NCBI GenBank assembly: GCA_022839745.1
Contig: JALHJB010000013.1
Location: 1 to 64,000, forward strand
DNA length: 64,000 bases
Source of the DNA: Actinomycetes bacterium
GTDB lineage: Bacteria > Actinomycetota > Coriobacteriia > Anaerosomatales > Anaerosomataceae
Direction: 5' to 3'
Each line of letters starts with the position of its first letter. Position 1 is the first letter of the stretch. Shown piece after piece: positions 8,352 through 16,746 of this stretch. The position numbers and the translations under genes were made by a program. The notes below the pieces were generated by a model. That model saw nothing but the letters and a program-made list of their open reading frames with translations. It was not told the origin of the DNA and did no database searches.

Positions 8352-10971
8352 GGACCTCAGCAGCGGCATCCCAGCGCTCGATCGCGTGCTGGAAGGCGTG
8401 TGGGCGGGCGACAACATCGTCCTGCAGGTGGACGACATCGCCGACTTCCTGCCCTTTGCGCACCGCTACTGCGAGTACACGCACACCGCCGGCCGCAAGC
8501 TCGTGTACTTCCGCTTCGCGGATCACGAACCGCTCCTGCCCGAGGGGCTCCCCGCCGAGATCCACGCGCTCGATCCTTCGGCAGGCTTTGAAGGGTTCAT
8601 CGCCGAGGTGCTCACGGTCATCGACCGCAACGGGCATGACGCCGTGTACTACCTCTTCGACTCCCTCTCGGGCCTTGCGGTCGACTGGTACTCGGACCGC
8701 ATGCTCGGCAACTTCTTCCGGCTCACGTGCCCGTACCTGTTCGACTACGACACGGTCGCGCTGTTCCCGCTGTTGCGTAACGTGCACACGCCGCTTGCCA
8801 CGCGCGCCATCCACACCACCGCGCAGGTGGTGCTCGACATCTTCCGCCATGACAACGAGCTCTACATCCTGCCGCTCAAGGTGTGGGAGCGCCGCTCGCC
8901 CACCATGTACATGCTGCATTCGTGGCGCGGCGACGAGGTGCGCCCGGTCACGCAGAGCGTGGAGCTCGCCGAGATCCGCACGTCGATCGCACAACCGTGG
9001 ATCGACACCAGCATCGAGTGGCAAGACCCGTGGACGAATGCCTTCGCCGAGGCGCGCGCCGTGCAGCAGCGCATCGATGCCGGCGAGGCGGACCCTGCCG
9101 AGGCGGAGCCGCACCGGCTGCGGCTCATTCGCATGGTGCTCAGCAGGGACGAGACCGACGACGTGTTCGGGCTGTGTGTGGACCACTTCGAGCTCCGCGA
9201 CCTCCTCGATATCGGCAAGCGGATGGTGGGCACCGGGCAGATCGGCGGCAAGTCGGTAGGCATGCTGCTGGCGCGCAAGATCATCACGGGCACACGCCCC
9301 GACCTGGCCAAGCGCCTCGAGGTGCACGACTCGTTCTACGTGGGCGCCGATGTCTTCTACAGCTACCTCGTGCTCAACGACTGCTGGTGGGAGCGGTACC
9401 ACATGCGCACCGCGGACGACCTCTTCGAGCGTGCCGAGGCGCTTGAGGCGCGGTTGCGCACCGGCACGATGCCGCCGGTGGTGCTCGACCAGTTCCGGCA
9501 GATCCTCGAGTACTTCGGCCAGTCGCCGGTGATCGTACGCTCATCGAGCCTGCTCGAGGACGCGTACGGCAACTCGTTCTCCGGCAAGTACGAGAGCGTG
9601 TTCTGCGGCAACCAGGGGAATCCCGAGGAGCGGCTTGCCGACTTCATCGAAGCCGTGCGCACCATCTACGCCTCCACCATGAGCCAGGAGGCGCTCGCCT
9701 ACCGGCTCCATCGCGGCCTCATCCACCGCGACGAGCAGATGGCGCTCTTGGTACAGCGCGTCTCGGGCGACTTCCACGGTAGCCAGTACTACCCGCATGT
9801 GGGTGGCGTGGGCTACTCGTTCAACCCCTACGCGTGGGACACCCGCATCGACCCCAAGCAGGGCATGCTGCGCCTGGTCTTTGGCCTGGGCACGCGCGCG
9901 GTTGACCGCCACGATGACGACTACACGCGGGTGGTGGCGCTCGACCAGCCAACGCTGCGCCCGGAGGGCTCCTCCGACGAAGTGCGCAAGTACAGCCAGC
10001 ACATCGTGAACGTGATCGACCTTGCGGAGAACGCGCACGTCTCACGCGACTTCGAGCAGGTGGTGAGCGCTTCGGACGACCTGCCGCTCGCGATGGTCGC
10101 CTCCCGCGACACCGCGCTCGAGCAGCGCGCCCGCGAGGCCGGCATGCGCGACGTGTTCTCGCAGGTGCTCACCTTCGACGGCATGCTCACGCAGACAGCG
10201 TTCCCGCACGAGATGCGGGAGATGATGGCCACCATCGCCGGAGCGTATCGCCACCCGGTGGACATCGAGTTCACGGTGAACTTCACCAACGGCGACTACC
10301 GCGTGAACCTGCTGCAGTGCCGGCCGTTCCACTTCACCGGCGAGCTCACGCACCTGCCCGCGCCCGCCGACATCCCGCCGGCCACGATCCTGCTCACGAG
10401 CGGCGGTCCCGTGATCGGACAGAGCGTGGCCACCGAGATCGACCGCGTGGTGTATGTGGTGCCCGAGGAGTACGGCATGCTCCCCACACAGGAACGGTTC
10501 GCGCTCGCCGCGCTCGTGGGCCGCGTGATGAACCACCCCGAGCGGGCCGAGCACATCGCACTGATCGGTCCCGGCCGCTGGGGCACGTGCATGCCGGAAC
10601 TCGGCGTGCCCGCCACGCTCTCGCAGATCAGGAACGCCGCGGTGCTCTGCGAGGTGGCCGAGATGCACGGCGGATTGAGCCCGGACCTCTCCCTCGGCAC
10701 GCACTTCTTCAACGACCTCGTGGACCTCGGCATCCTGTACGTGGGCATCAAGCCGGGTGCGCGTGACAGCCTGCTCAACGCCGACCTGCTGCAGGGACTC
10801 CCCAATGCGCTCGGCAGGCTCCTGCCGGCCGAGGCTGACCGGGGCGACCTGCTCCGCGTGATCGATGTGGCCGATCTGGACGGGCGGTCGATGTGGCTGT
10901 GGTCCGACGCGCTCGAGCAGCGGGCGGTGCTGTTCGTCTCGGACCGCTGCGAGATCGTGCGCTGCGACTGA
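8338..10971 (+). CDS. KaiC-like / PEP-pyruvate-binding domain fusion
   Basis: 877 aa from ATG 8338; an upstream in-frame ATG at 8287 also has GAGGAG but at too short a spacing. Residues ~1-230 look like a KaiC/RadA-type domain (SSGIPALDRVLEGVWAGDNIVLQ). The glycine-rich P-loop is replaced, so there is no GKT. From ~300 on it matches the ATP-binding half of PEP synthase/PPDK: GGKSVGMLLARKI, VIVRSSSLLEDAYGNSFSGKYES, then DIEFTVN. The phosphohistidine swivel and PEP-binding barrel are absent, so it is not a full PEP synthase. The substrate is unknown. Confidence 0.75.
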   Translation: MAKRKDLSSGIPALDRVLEGVWAGDNIVLQVDDIADFLPFAHRYCEYTHTAGRKLVYFRFADHEPLLPEGLPAEIHALDPSAGFEGFIAEVLTVIDRNGHDAVYYLFDSLSGLAVDWYSDRMLGNFFRLTCPYLFDYDTVALFPLLRNVHTPLATRAIHTTAQVVLDIFRHDNELYILPLKVWERRSPTMYMLHSWRGDEVRPVTQSVELAEIRTSIAQPWIDTSIEWQDPWTNAFAEARAVQQRIDAGEADPAEAEPHRLRLIRMVLSRDETDDVFGLCVDHFELRDLLDIGKRMVGTGQIGGKSVGMLLARKIITGTRPDLAKRLEVHDSFYVGADVFYSYLVLNDCWWERYHMRTADDLFERAEALEARLRTGTMPPVVLDQFRQILEYFGQSPVIVRSSSLLEDAYGNSFSGKYESVFCGNQGNPEERLADFIEAVRTIYASTMSQEALAYRLHRGLIHRDEQMALLVQRVSGDFHGSQYYPHVGGVGYSFNPYAWDTRIDPKQGMLRLVFGLGTRAVDRHDDDYTRVVALDQPTLRPEGSSDEVRKYSQHIVNVIDLAENAHVSRDFEQVVSASDDLPLAMVASRDTALEQRAREAGMRDVFSQVLTFDGMLTQTAFPHEMREMMATIAGAYRHPVDIEFTVNFTNGDYRVNLLQCRPFHFTGELTHLPAPADIPPATILLTSGGPVIGQSVATEIDRVVYVVPEEYGMLPTQERFALAALVGRVMNHPERAEHIALIGPGRWGTCMPELGVPATLSQIRNAAVLCEVAEMHGGLSPDLSLGTHFFNDLVDLGILYVGIKPGARDSLLNADLLQGLPNALGRLLPAEADRGDLLRVIDVADLDGRSMWLWSDALEQRAVLFVSDRCEIVRCD

Positions 10972-10987
10972 CCGAGTGCCAGGGCCG

Positions 10988-12274
10988 CTAGACCGCGCTC
11001 TTCTTCATGCCGAGCGAGGCGGCCATCGCCTCGGTGGTGGTCTCGATCTCGTGCGCCGCAAGGTTGCGGGTCTCGATGACCACATGCTTGGCGTCGAACT
11101 CGCCCCAGTCGTCGGTGAGGATCGTGAGGCCGAGCTCCGCGGCCTGCTCGTAGAACGCGGTGCCAGGGAACGGGCATGTATAGGAGAGGTAGATGCGTGC
11201 GCCCGCCTCGTGCACGGCGGCCATGAACTCGAGGCTCTCGCGGAGCGTCTCGGAGGTGTCGTCGGGGAACGGCACCATGAAGGAACACACAGTGTCGATG
11301 CCGTGGCTCACCGCGGCGCTGACCGCCTCGAGCACCTGCTGCTTCTCGATGCCCTTCACCGAATCGAGGATCGTCTGCGAGCCCGACTCCACGCCGAACT
11401 GGATGCCGGTGCAGCCCGCTTCGGCCATCTCGGCGATGAGCTCGGCGTCCACAAGGTCGACGCGTGTGGCGCAGCCCCACCGCACGGGATGCTCGAGCGC
11501 CTTGATCTCGCCGAGCAGCTCGCGCACCCACCGGCGGTTGAGCGTGAAGATATCGTCGGTGAAGAAGACCTCATCCACCACATGCTCGCACCACAGCTCG
11601 GTGAGCTCCTCGGCGATGTTGGCGGGGGTGCGCATCCGGCGCCTGCCCTGCCACAGCGACGACGCAGAGCAGAACGGACACCGGTACGGGCAACTGCCGG
11701 TGGCGGTGAGCACGTTCCACTTGTCGTGGTAGAAGTCCGTGGGGAAGATCCACCGTGCCGGCCGCGGGAGCTCATCCGGGTGCGGCAGCTCGGCACGCTC
11801 GTTCACATGAGCGGCGCCGTCATCCATGAAGCCGAGTCCGGGGGCGTCGGCGAGCGACCCTTCGCCGTGGATGACGTTGCGCGCGAGCGCCACCATGGCC
11901 GGCTCCCCGGGCCCCACCACCACGAAGTCGACGGCATCGTCCTCGGCAAGCACAGCGAGCGGCATGATCGTGGGATGCGCACCGCCGAGGACCACCACGG
12001 TCTCCGGTGAGCGCTCCTTGATGTGCCGCGCGATGGTCAGCGCCTGCGGGTAGGTCTCGGTGAGCGCCGAGATGCCCACGATACGCGGCTTGTCGTGCGC
12101 GAGCATGCTGTCCACACGGCGTGGGTTGAATCCGCTCACGTTGAAGTCGATGGCGCTCACGGAGAAGCCCGCATCCATGAGAGCGGAAGCGATGTAGGCG
12201 AGACCCAGGGGAGGGCTCAGCTTGGCGTGCTCGTTCCGCAATCGAACGGGTGCGTTGACAAGCGTCACATCCAT
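10988..12274 (-). CDS. B12-binding radical SAM protein
   Basis: 428 aa. Residues 1-140 form a cobalamin-binding Rossmann domain (PPLGLAYIASAL, DFVVVGPGE). A radical SAM barrel follows, with Cys195-x3-Cys199-x2-Cys202 in GSCPYRCPFC and later GIQFGVESGSQ. Class B radical SAM enzymes of this layout do methylations or rearrangements; the substrate cannot be read from sequence. It lies 65 bases downstream of the AOR operon on the same strand and could be its last gene. Cofactor or lipid modification would be possible roles. Confidence 0.85.
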   Translation of the reverse strand: MDVTLVNAPVRLRNEHAKLSPPLGLAYIASALMDAGFSVSAIDFNVSGFNPRRVDSMLAHDKPRIVGISALTETYPQALTIARHIKERSPETVVVLGGAHPTIMPLAVLAEDDAVDFVVVGPGEPAMVALARNVIHGEGSLADAPGLGFMDDGAAHVNERAELPHPDELPRPARWIFPTDFYHDKWNVLTATGSCPYRCPFCSASSLWQGRRRMRTPANIAEELTELWCEHVVDEVFFTDDIFTLNRRWVRELLGEIKALEHPVRWGCATRVDLVDAELIAEMAEAGCTGIQFGVESGSQTILDSVKGIEKQQVLEAVSAAVSHGIDTVCSFMVPFPDDTSETLRESLEFMAAVHEAGARIYLSYTCPFPGTAFYEQAAELGLTILTDDWGEFDAKHVVIETRNLAAHEIETTTEAMAASLGMKKSAV

Positions 12275-12339
12275 CGGGTCCCGCCTACATCCATGCGCCG
12301 GTCCGGCGCGTTGCTCATCTGTTCCCGCTGGGGCCTCGC

Positions 12340-12792
12340 CTACTCGGCCACGGCCTCTTCGGTCGACGTTGCGGCCTCAGTGGCCCCTTCGTTCGGATCT
12401 CTGAATGGCGCCACCTGCAGCGACCGGGTCATCAGGATCTCGCGCACACGCGGCGCCACCTGTCCGAAGGGCTCGCCGCCCGCTGTCTCAGCAGCGATCG
12501 CGTCGGCCAGCTCCGCGTCGTCCAGCACCTCACGCACCCACTTCTCGAGCGCACCCAGGTCGATGTAGCCGATCGTCTCCTGGTTGTTGGGCCTGATCGC
12601 CTGCTCGTACGTGCCGATCTTCAGGAAGCTCGCCACTTGAGCAAGTGAATACAGGGCCACGGGGTTCGAGCCGCCCATCACCGACATCTTGAGTCCGGTG
12701 AGCCGCTCGGCCTGCCCGACCTCGCGGAGCAGGCGCTCCGCGAGGTCGGGCGATGGCGTTGTCAGTTCGCGTGCCACAGTCAGGTCCTCCAC
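12340..12792 (-). CDS. Small AOR-operon protein, unknown
   Basis: 150 aa from GTG 12792, sharing its first base with the AOR stop (TAGTG), so it is translationally coupled. It is soluble. A middle segment, PVALYSLAQVASFLKIGTYE followed by GYIDLGALEKWV, looks like a small helical domain of the MerR-like or excisionase helix-turn-helix type, and the tail is acidic and alanine-rich. Coupling to AOR suggests a chaperone, cofactor insertion or regulatory subunit. I do not recognise the family. Confidence 0.75.
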   Translation of the reverse strand: MEDLTVARELTTPSPDLAERLLREVGQAERLTGLKMSVMGGSNPVALYSLAQVASFLKIGTYEQAIRPNNQETIGYIDLGALEKWVREVLDDAELADAIAAETAGGEPFGQVAPRVREILMTRSLQVAPFRDPNEGATEAATSTEEAVAE

Positions 12793-14864
12793 TACGCGCC
12801 GAGCTTTCCCGCGGCCTCGAGCTCATCGGCCACGTGGCCGAGTCCGAGCTCCTCGAGCGTCTCGCGCTTCGGCCAGCCCGTCGCCGGGTCCCAGCCCTCG
12901 AGCGTGTAGAACTTGGTCTTCCAGTCCTCCACCTTGTCACGGTCGAGCACCCGGCCGACGGCGCTCTCGTAGGACCACTTGCCGTCCTTGTGCATCGGCA
13001 CCACGTACGGCACCTCATAGGTCGTGTAGCCGGGGACCGCACCCAGTTCGTAGTTGTAGTCGGTGAAGACCTCCGCATCGCGGTGGCGGCCCTGCAGGAT
13101 CCAGATCGCACGGTCGAGGTTCCAGATCTTGCGGCCGATCTCCATGCCCTCTTCGAAAGACTGGTCGATGCCGGTGACGGCCTTAAAGAATTTCGGCTCG
13201 CCCTCGCCGGTCATGCCGCGGCCCTCGGGACCGTACTCGTTGAAGAAGTCGCCCCAGGCCCAGTCGCACATGGCAAGCGACTGCTTGTAGTAGCGGGTGT
13301 AGTGGCGGTGCCACGCGACCAGCTTGGCCATCGACTCCGAGTAGATGCCCTCGTCGCTATAGTCCATCATCATCGGGTCGTTGTACGGCGTGAGCTTCTC
13401 GGCCATGATCTCGGCGAGCTGGTCCGCCGAGCAGGCCGGCTGCGCACCGAAGAGGTTCGCGACCGAGGGGGCCCAGAAGACGAGCGTGTTGAAGTCGTGC
13501 TCGTTGATGTCGCGGTCACCCACGAGTGAGCCGTAGCCCCATTCGACCTCGGTACGGGCGTCGTAGTGCTGAACGTAGCCGTGTACCTGGATCGGCAGGA
13601 TGCCGGTCTTGGTGTCCTCCTCGTAGCGTCCCCACTTCTCGGCGGCGTAGGCCACGCCCTCGTGCAGCGCCTCGCCCACGTCGTAGCCGTTGGCCATCAT
13701 GTCCAGGAACTGCTTCGCGAAGTCGGCGGTGCCGAGCTTGGTGAAGTCGAGTTTCGTGTCGATCTCCAGGCCGGGGCCGAGGATTCCGGCCTTGTGGAGG
13801 TTGTTCAGCCAGATAAGGGCCGCTTCCGCCTGGTACGAGTTGATGCCGTAGCGCTGCAGCGCCTCGGTGGCGTCCAGGATGTGCTGCGTGTAGCTGCCGT
13901 GGGCAGCCTGGTCGTACACGTGATAGAAGAAGTAGTCCACGCACGAGGAGCCGTTGCTGGCGCCGCTCTGGAAGCGGGCGCGGCAGTTCTTATGGCAGCC
14001 GAGGCAGCCCATCGGGGACTTCGGCTGGTCGGCCGGAGCGTAGCCCGCGGCGCCGGAGGCAGGAGCGCCACCGAACATCGAGCCCATGCCGAGCGGTTGA
14101 TACTCGTCATAGTGACCAGCGACGGCGTAGTCCATCGACCAGATGCGTGCGTCCATGAGCGCCTTGGGATCGGCGATCTCGACCGCACCGGTGCCCAGCA
14201 CGCTGATGGCCTTGAGGTTCTTGGCGCCGAAGACGCCGCCGAAGCCGCCCTGACCGGCGCCGTTGCCGGCGTCGTGGATGAGCGCGGCGGCACGGCTCTT
14301 GGTCTCGCCGGCCTTGCCGATGGTGAGAACGGCAGGGCGCTGCGTGGTACGGCCCTGGCCGACCTCACGCCACTCCTTCTCCACACCGTTCTGCACGATG
14401 CGCCAGATCTCCTCCTGCACCTCCACAGCGTCGAGGCCCCAGAGGCCCTCGGCGCTCTTGATCTCGACTTCGCCGTTACGGATGTCTACCCACACGGGCT
14501 CGTCGGACGCACCCTCAACGACAATGCCGTCCCAGCCTGCCCACTTCATGTGGCCGCAGAAGCGCCCACCGAAGTTGGAACGGGTGAAGAGCTCCGTCGG
14601 CCACGCCTGCGGGCCGATGCCCTGCACCTCGGTGCGGCCCGATGCCGCAGGCACGAGCGTGCCCGAGAACGGCGAGGCCATGATCGTGATGACGTTCTTG
14701 GGATCGAATGCGGAGATGGTCTTGTCCTCGCACAGGTCCCAGAAGATCGCTGAGCCCATGCCGTGACCGCCGCCGTACTCCTGGTACTTCTCGCTATCGA
14801 GGGTCGAAACCGACTTGTTCGTCAGGTCGATCCTCAGGATCTTTCCGGTGTATCCACCAGCCAT
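12792..14864 (-). CDS. Aldehyde:ferredoxin oxidoreductase family enzyme
   Basis: 690 aa, GAGGAAT-type leader. The tungsten/molybdenum-pterin AOR fold starts with GYTGKILRIDLTNKSV, then GGGHGMGSAIFWDL, ASPFSGTLVPAASGR, RSNFGGRFCGHMKWAGWDGIVVEG and GQGGFGGVFGAKNLKAI. The [4Fe-4S] ligands are Cys287, Cys290 and Cys294 (GCLGCHKNC) with a fourth Cys near 480 (QPACSADQ). No Tat signal is visible. It follows a Tat-type ferredoxin and cytochrome b, the arrangement of E. coli ydhYVWXUT, where YdhV is the AOR homologue. The natural substrate of this branch is not known. Confidence 0.93.
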   Translation of the reverse strand: MAGGYTGKILRIDLTNKSVSTLDSEKYQEYGGGHGMGSAIFWDLCEDKTISAFDPKNVITIMASPFSGTLVPAASGRTEVQGIGPQAWPTELFTRSNFGGRFCGHMKWAGWDGIVVEGASDEPVWVDIRNGEVEIKSAEGLWGLDAVEVQEEIWRIVQNGVEKEWREVGQGRTTQRPAVLTIGKAGETKSRAAALIHDAGNGAGQGGFGGVFGAKNLKAISVLGTGAVEIADPKALMDARIWSMDYAVAGHYDEYQPLGMGSMFGGAPASGAAGYAPADQPKSPMGCLGCHKNCRARFQSGASNGSSCVDYFFYHVYDQAAHGSYTQHILDATEALQRYGINSYQAEAALIWLNNLHKAGILGPGLEIDTKLDFTKLGTADFAKQFLDMMANGYDVGEALHEGVAYAAEKWGRYEEDTKTGILPIQVHGYVQHYDARTEVEWGYGSLVGDRDINEHDFNTLVFWAPSVANLFGAQPACSADQLAEIMAEKLTPYNDPMMMDYSDEGIYSESMAKLVAWHRHYTRYYKQSLAMCDWAWGDFFNEYGPEGRGMTGEGEPKFFKAVTGIDQSFEEGMEIGRKIWNLDRAIWILQGRHRDAEVFTDYNYELGAVPGYTTYEVPYVVPMHKDGKWSYESAVGRVLDRDKVEDWKTKFYTLEGWDPATGWPKRETLEELGLGHVADELEAAGKLGA

Positions 14865-14915
14865 GTGGCATTCCTCCTGGTTTGTTTATCGTCAGGTGAC
14901 TCGTACGCGGGTCGG

Positions 14916-15674
14916 TTAGTGAGCGCCCGGTGCCGCAGCGCTGGCCGCAGGTGCATAGGACCCGTCGTCCTGGGTCGGCATACCGAGCAGCGCCCATGCC
15001 CCGTTGACGTCACGCAGGTTCACCTGATAGCCCGAGTCGTTCTGCACGGGAATGTCGGTCACGAAGCTGATGGCATGTGTCGGGCAAACGGCCACACAGG
15101 CCTGCTGGCCGCCAATGCCGCCCTCTTCCGTCATGAACGGCGTGTCCTTGCAGAGGTCGCACTTCTGCGCCTTGCGCTTCTTGGGGTTCCACTGCACGCG
15201 GCTCGGGGTGAACGGGCACGCCTCGATGCAGCGCTCGCAGCCGATGCACTTGGCCTGATCCACCGTGCGCGTGTAACCGTTGCTCGCATCGGCGTGCATG
15301 GCGCCTGTGGGGCACGCCTCGGCACAGTAGGGATGCGGGCACTGCCGGCACTGCTCCTGCACGATGCTCTCAGGAGCGCCGAAGCCGCCGAACACGTTGT
15401 TCTGCACCTGGATGCGCGAGAGCGCGATGTCGCCCACGCCGTTGTGTGTGAGCGAGCACGCGAGCATACAGCTCGCACAACCGGCACACTTCTTGGTGTC
15501 GACCACGAGGTAGCCTTCGGCAGCAGGAACCGCGAAGACCTTCTCGGGCAGGAAGAAGCTCTTGACCAGGAACCCACCGGCCAGAGCGCCGATGCCCACG
15601 CCACCAGCGCCGATGAGGAACTGCCGGCGTGATACGCCCTGGCCCTCGCCTGTCTTGATATCGTTGTCCGCCAT
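14916..15674 (-). CDS. Tat-exported 16-Cys ferredoxin-like electron carrier
   Basis: 252 aa. A twin-arginine signal SRRQFLIGAGG sits at residues 15-25 with a hydrophobic stretch to ~42. Four [4Fe-4S] ligand sets follow: Cys63/66/69/73, 109/112/117/121, 143/146/149/153 and 172/175/193/197, as in DmsB/HybA/YdhX proteins. It should pass electrons between the AOR and the cytochrome b at the membrane. The Tat signal implies the outer face, while AOR has no signal of its own; it may be co-exported or the twin-arginine may act as an anchor. Confidence 0.92.
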   Translation of the reverse strand: MADNDIKTGEGQGVSRRQFLIGAGGVGIGALAGGFLVKSFFLPEKVFAVPAAEGYLVVDTKKCAGCASCMLACSLTHNGVGDIALSRIQVQNNVFGGFGAPESIVQEQCRQCPHPYCAEACPTGAMHADASNGYTRTVDQAKCIGCERCIEACPFTPSRVQWNPKKRKAQKCDLCKDTPFMTEEGGIGGQQACVAVCPTHAISFVTDIPVQNDSGYQVNLRDVNGAWALLGMPTQDDGSYAPAASAAAPGAH

Positions 15675-15707
15675 GTGGAGATGTCCTTTCGGTATCGTCC
15701 GCGCACC

Positions 15708-16559
15708 CTACTCGGGCGCGTCTCCGCTTGTGAGTCGCTTGTACCAGCCGGCGTGCTCCTTCTTGACCTGCTCGACCGACACGTAGCCGGTGAACATGCT
15801 CTTGAGCACGGGCCAGCCCATCGGGAGGATCGCCGCGAACAAGACGTGCGCGAGGAAGAAGGCGAGCATCGCGACGGTGGCGATGTCGTGGATGAGCGTG
15901 GTCGCGCCCATGAGGCCCGCGGGCAGGTCGACCACGTGTGCGAGGGCCTTCACAAGCCCGGTGAGGATGATCGCCACAGTCGAGCCGAGGGCGACGATGT
16001 AGGCGATCTTCTCGCTCTCGAAGTACTTGTCCTCAGGCGGCATCGTGCAGCTCTTGATGCCGAGCAGGTGCCCGTAGTGGTTCTTCGTGTAGTCCCAGAA
16101 GTTGCCGGTCGGCAGGTGCTCCTTGAAACGGTGCGCGGAAAGCAGCGTGTTCGCGCCGTAGTAGAAGGTGCCGAACAAGAACAGCAAGACGAACACGAAG
16201 TGGATGTTCATCATCGCCCAGGTCCACGTGCCGCGGCCCACCAGGCGGGGGATGAACAACAGTCCGAGCGCGATGCCGCTCACGAGCAGCATCATCGTGC
16301 CGATCCCGTGCGTCCAGTGCTCCAGGATCGCCGCGCCGTCGTGACGCAGCACCTTGTCGCCTTCGATCCTCGGGTCCTGCCGCTTGGTGAAGCCCGCGGC
16401 GAAGACGCCGACCAGCGGTGCTGCGAAGACCAGCCACCAGCCGGAGTCGAAGAGCAGTTCGGAGCCGTCCATGGTCGCCACGTACCATGCGTAGACGGCG
16501 CCGACGGCGAACACCAGCGTCACGGCGACGCTTGTGAGCGCGCGTTTACTCATGCGCAC
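15708..16559 (-). CDS. Membrane diheme cytochrome b, FdhI/YdhU type
   Basis: 283 aa with about five membrane helices. Candidate heme-b histidines are in LEHWTHGIGTMML, MNIHFVFVLL, LVKALAHVVD and TTLIHDIATVAMLAFFLAHV. Overall it resembles the gamma subunit of formate dehydrogenase and thiosulfate reductase cytochromes. It is the first gene of the AOR operon and would link the Fe-S carrier to menaquinone. Its promoter region holds the 26-bp box at 16643-16668, about 84 bases ahead of the start. Confidence 0.88.
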   Translation of the reverse strand: MRMSKRALTSVAVTLVFAVGAVYAWYVATMDGSELLFDSGWWLVFAAPLVGVFAAGFTKRQDPRIEGDKVLRHDGAAILEHWTHGIGTMMLLVSGIALGLLFIPRLVGRGTWTWAMMNIHFVFVLLFLFGTFYYGANTLLSAHRFKEHLPTGNFWDYTKNHYGHLLGIKSCTMPPEDKYFESEKIAYIVALGSTVAIILTGLVKALAHVVDLPAGLMGATTLIHDIATVAMLAFFLAHVLFAAILPMGWPVLKSMFTGYVSVEQVKKEHAGWYKRLTSGDAPE

Positions 16560-16642
16560 ACCCCTTCCCCTATCTCGTTCGCAGGCGTTGTTGTTTCTGC
16601 CGGGCCTGCTGTCGTAACCATTGACCGTCTGGCAACAGTTAG

Positions 16643-16668
16643 TGTCAATCTCTCAATAGTTGATAGTT
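16643..16668 (-). promoter_or_regulatory. 26-bp box, copy 1, upstream of the AOR operon
   Basis: Read on the plus strand, this starts TGTCAATCT and ends TTGATAGTT. It matches 20 of 26 positions with the segment at 19001-19026. It is an imperfect dyad TGTCAA-N11-TTGATA. Read toward the cytochrome b gene it ends in TTGACA, a consensus -35, with a weak -10 (GTCAAT) 17 bases on. It is A/T-rich in a G/C-rich genome. It could be an operator for a regulator of anaerobic electron transport. Confidence 0.6.
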
Positions 16669-16672
16669 GGGC

Positions 16673-16701
16673 GGCACAGGGGGGTTGAGCTGGTGTATAG
16701 T
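16673..16701 (+). promoter_or_regulatory. Candidate promoter of the Fic-like gene
   Basis: The -10 TATAGT at 16696-16701 has a weak -35 (GGCACA at 16673) at 17 bases. It lies between the shared box and the ATG at 16747, so the box would sit upstream of this promoter as well as over the divergent -35. Confidence 0.4.
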
Positions 16702-16746
16702 CAGCCCTCTGGCCAGTGGTTACACCTGAGTCGCGAGGTGCGAACG

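Noticed and set aside
6624..8438. 604-codon open frame on the minus strand opposite the TRIC to dusB genes
   Set aside because: It is antisense to genes with clear motifs, its translation is His/Arg-rich without domains, and it has no ribosome site. It is a G/C-driven shadow.
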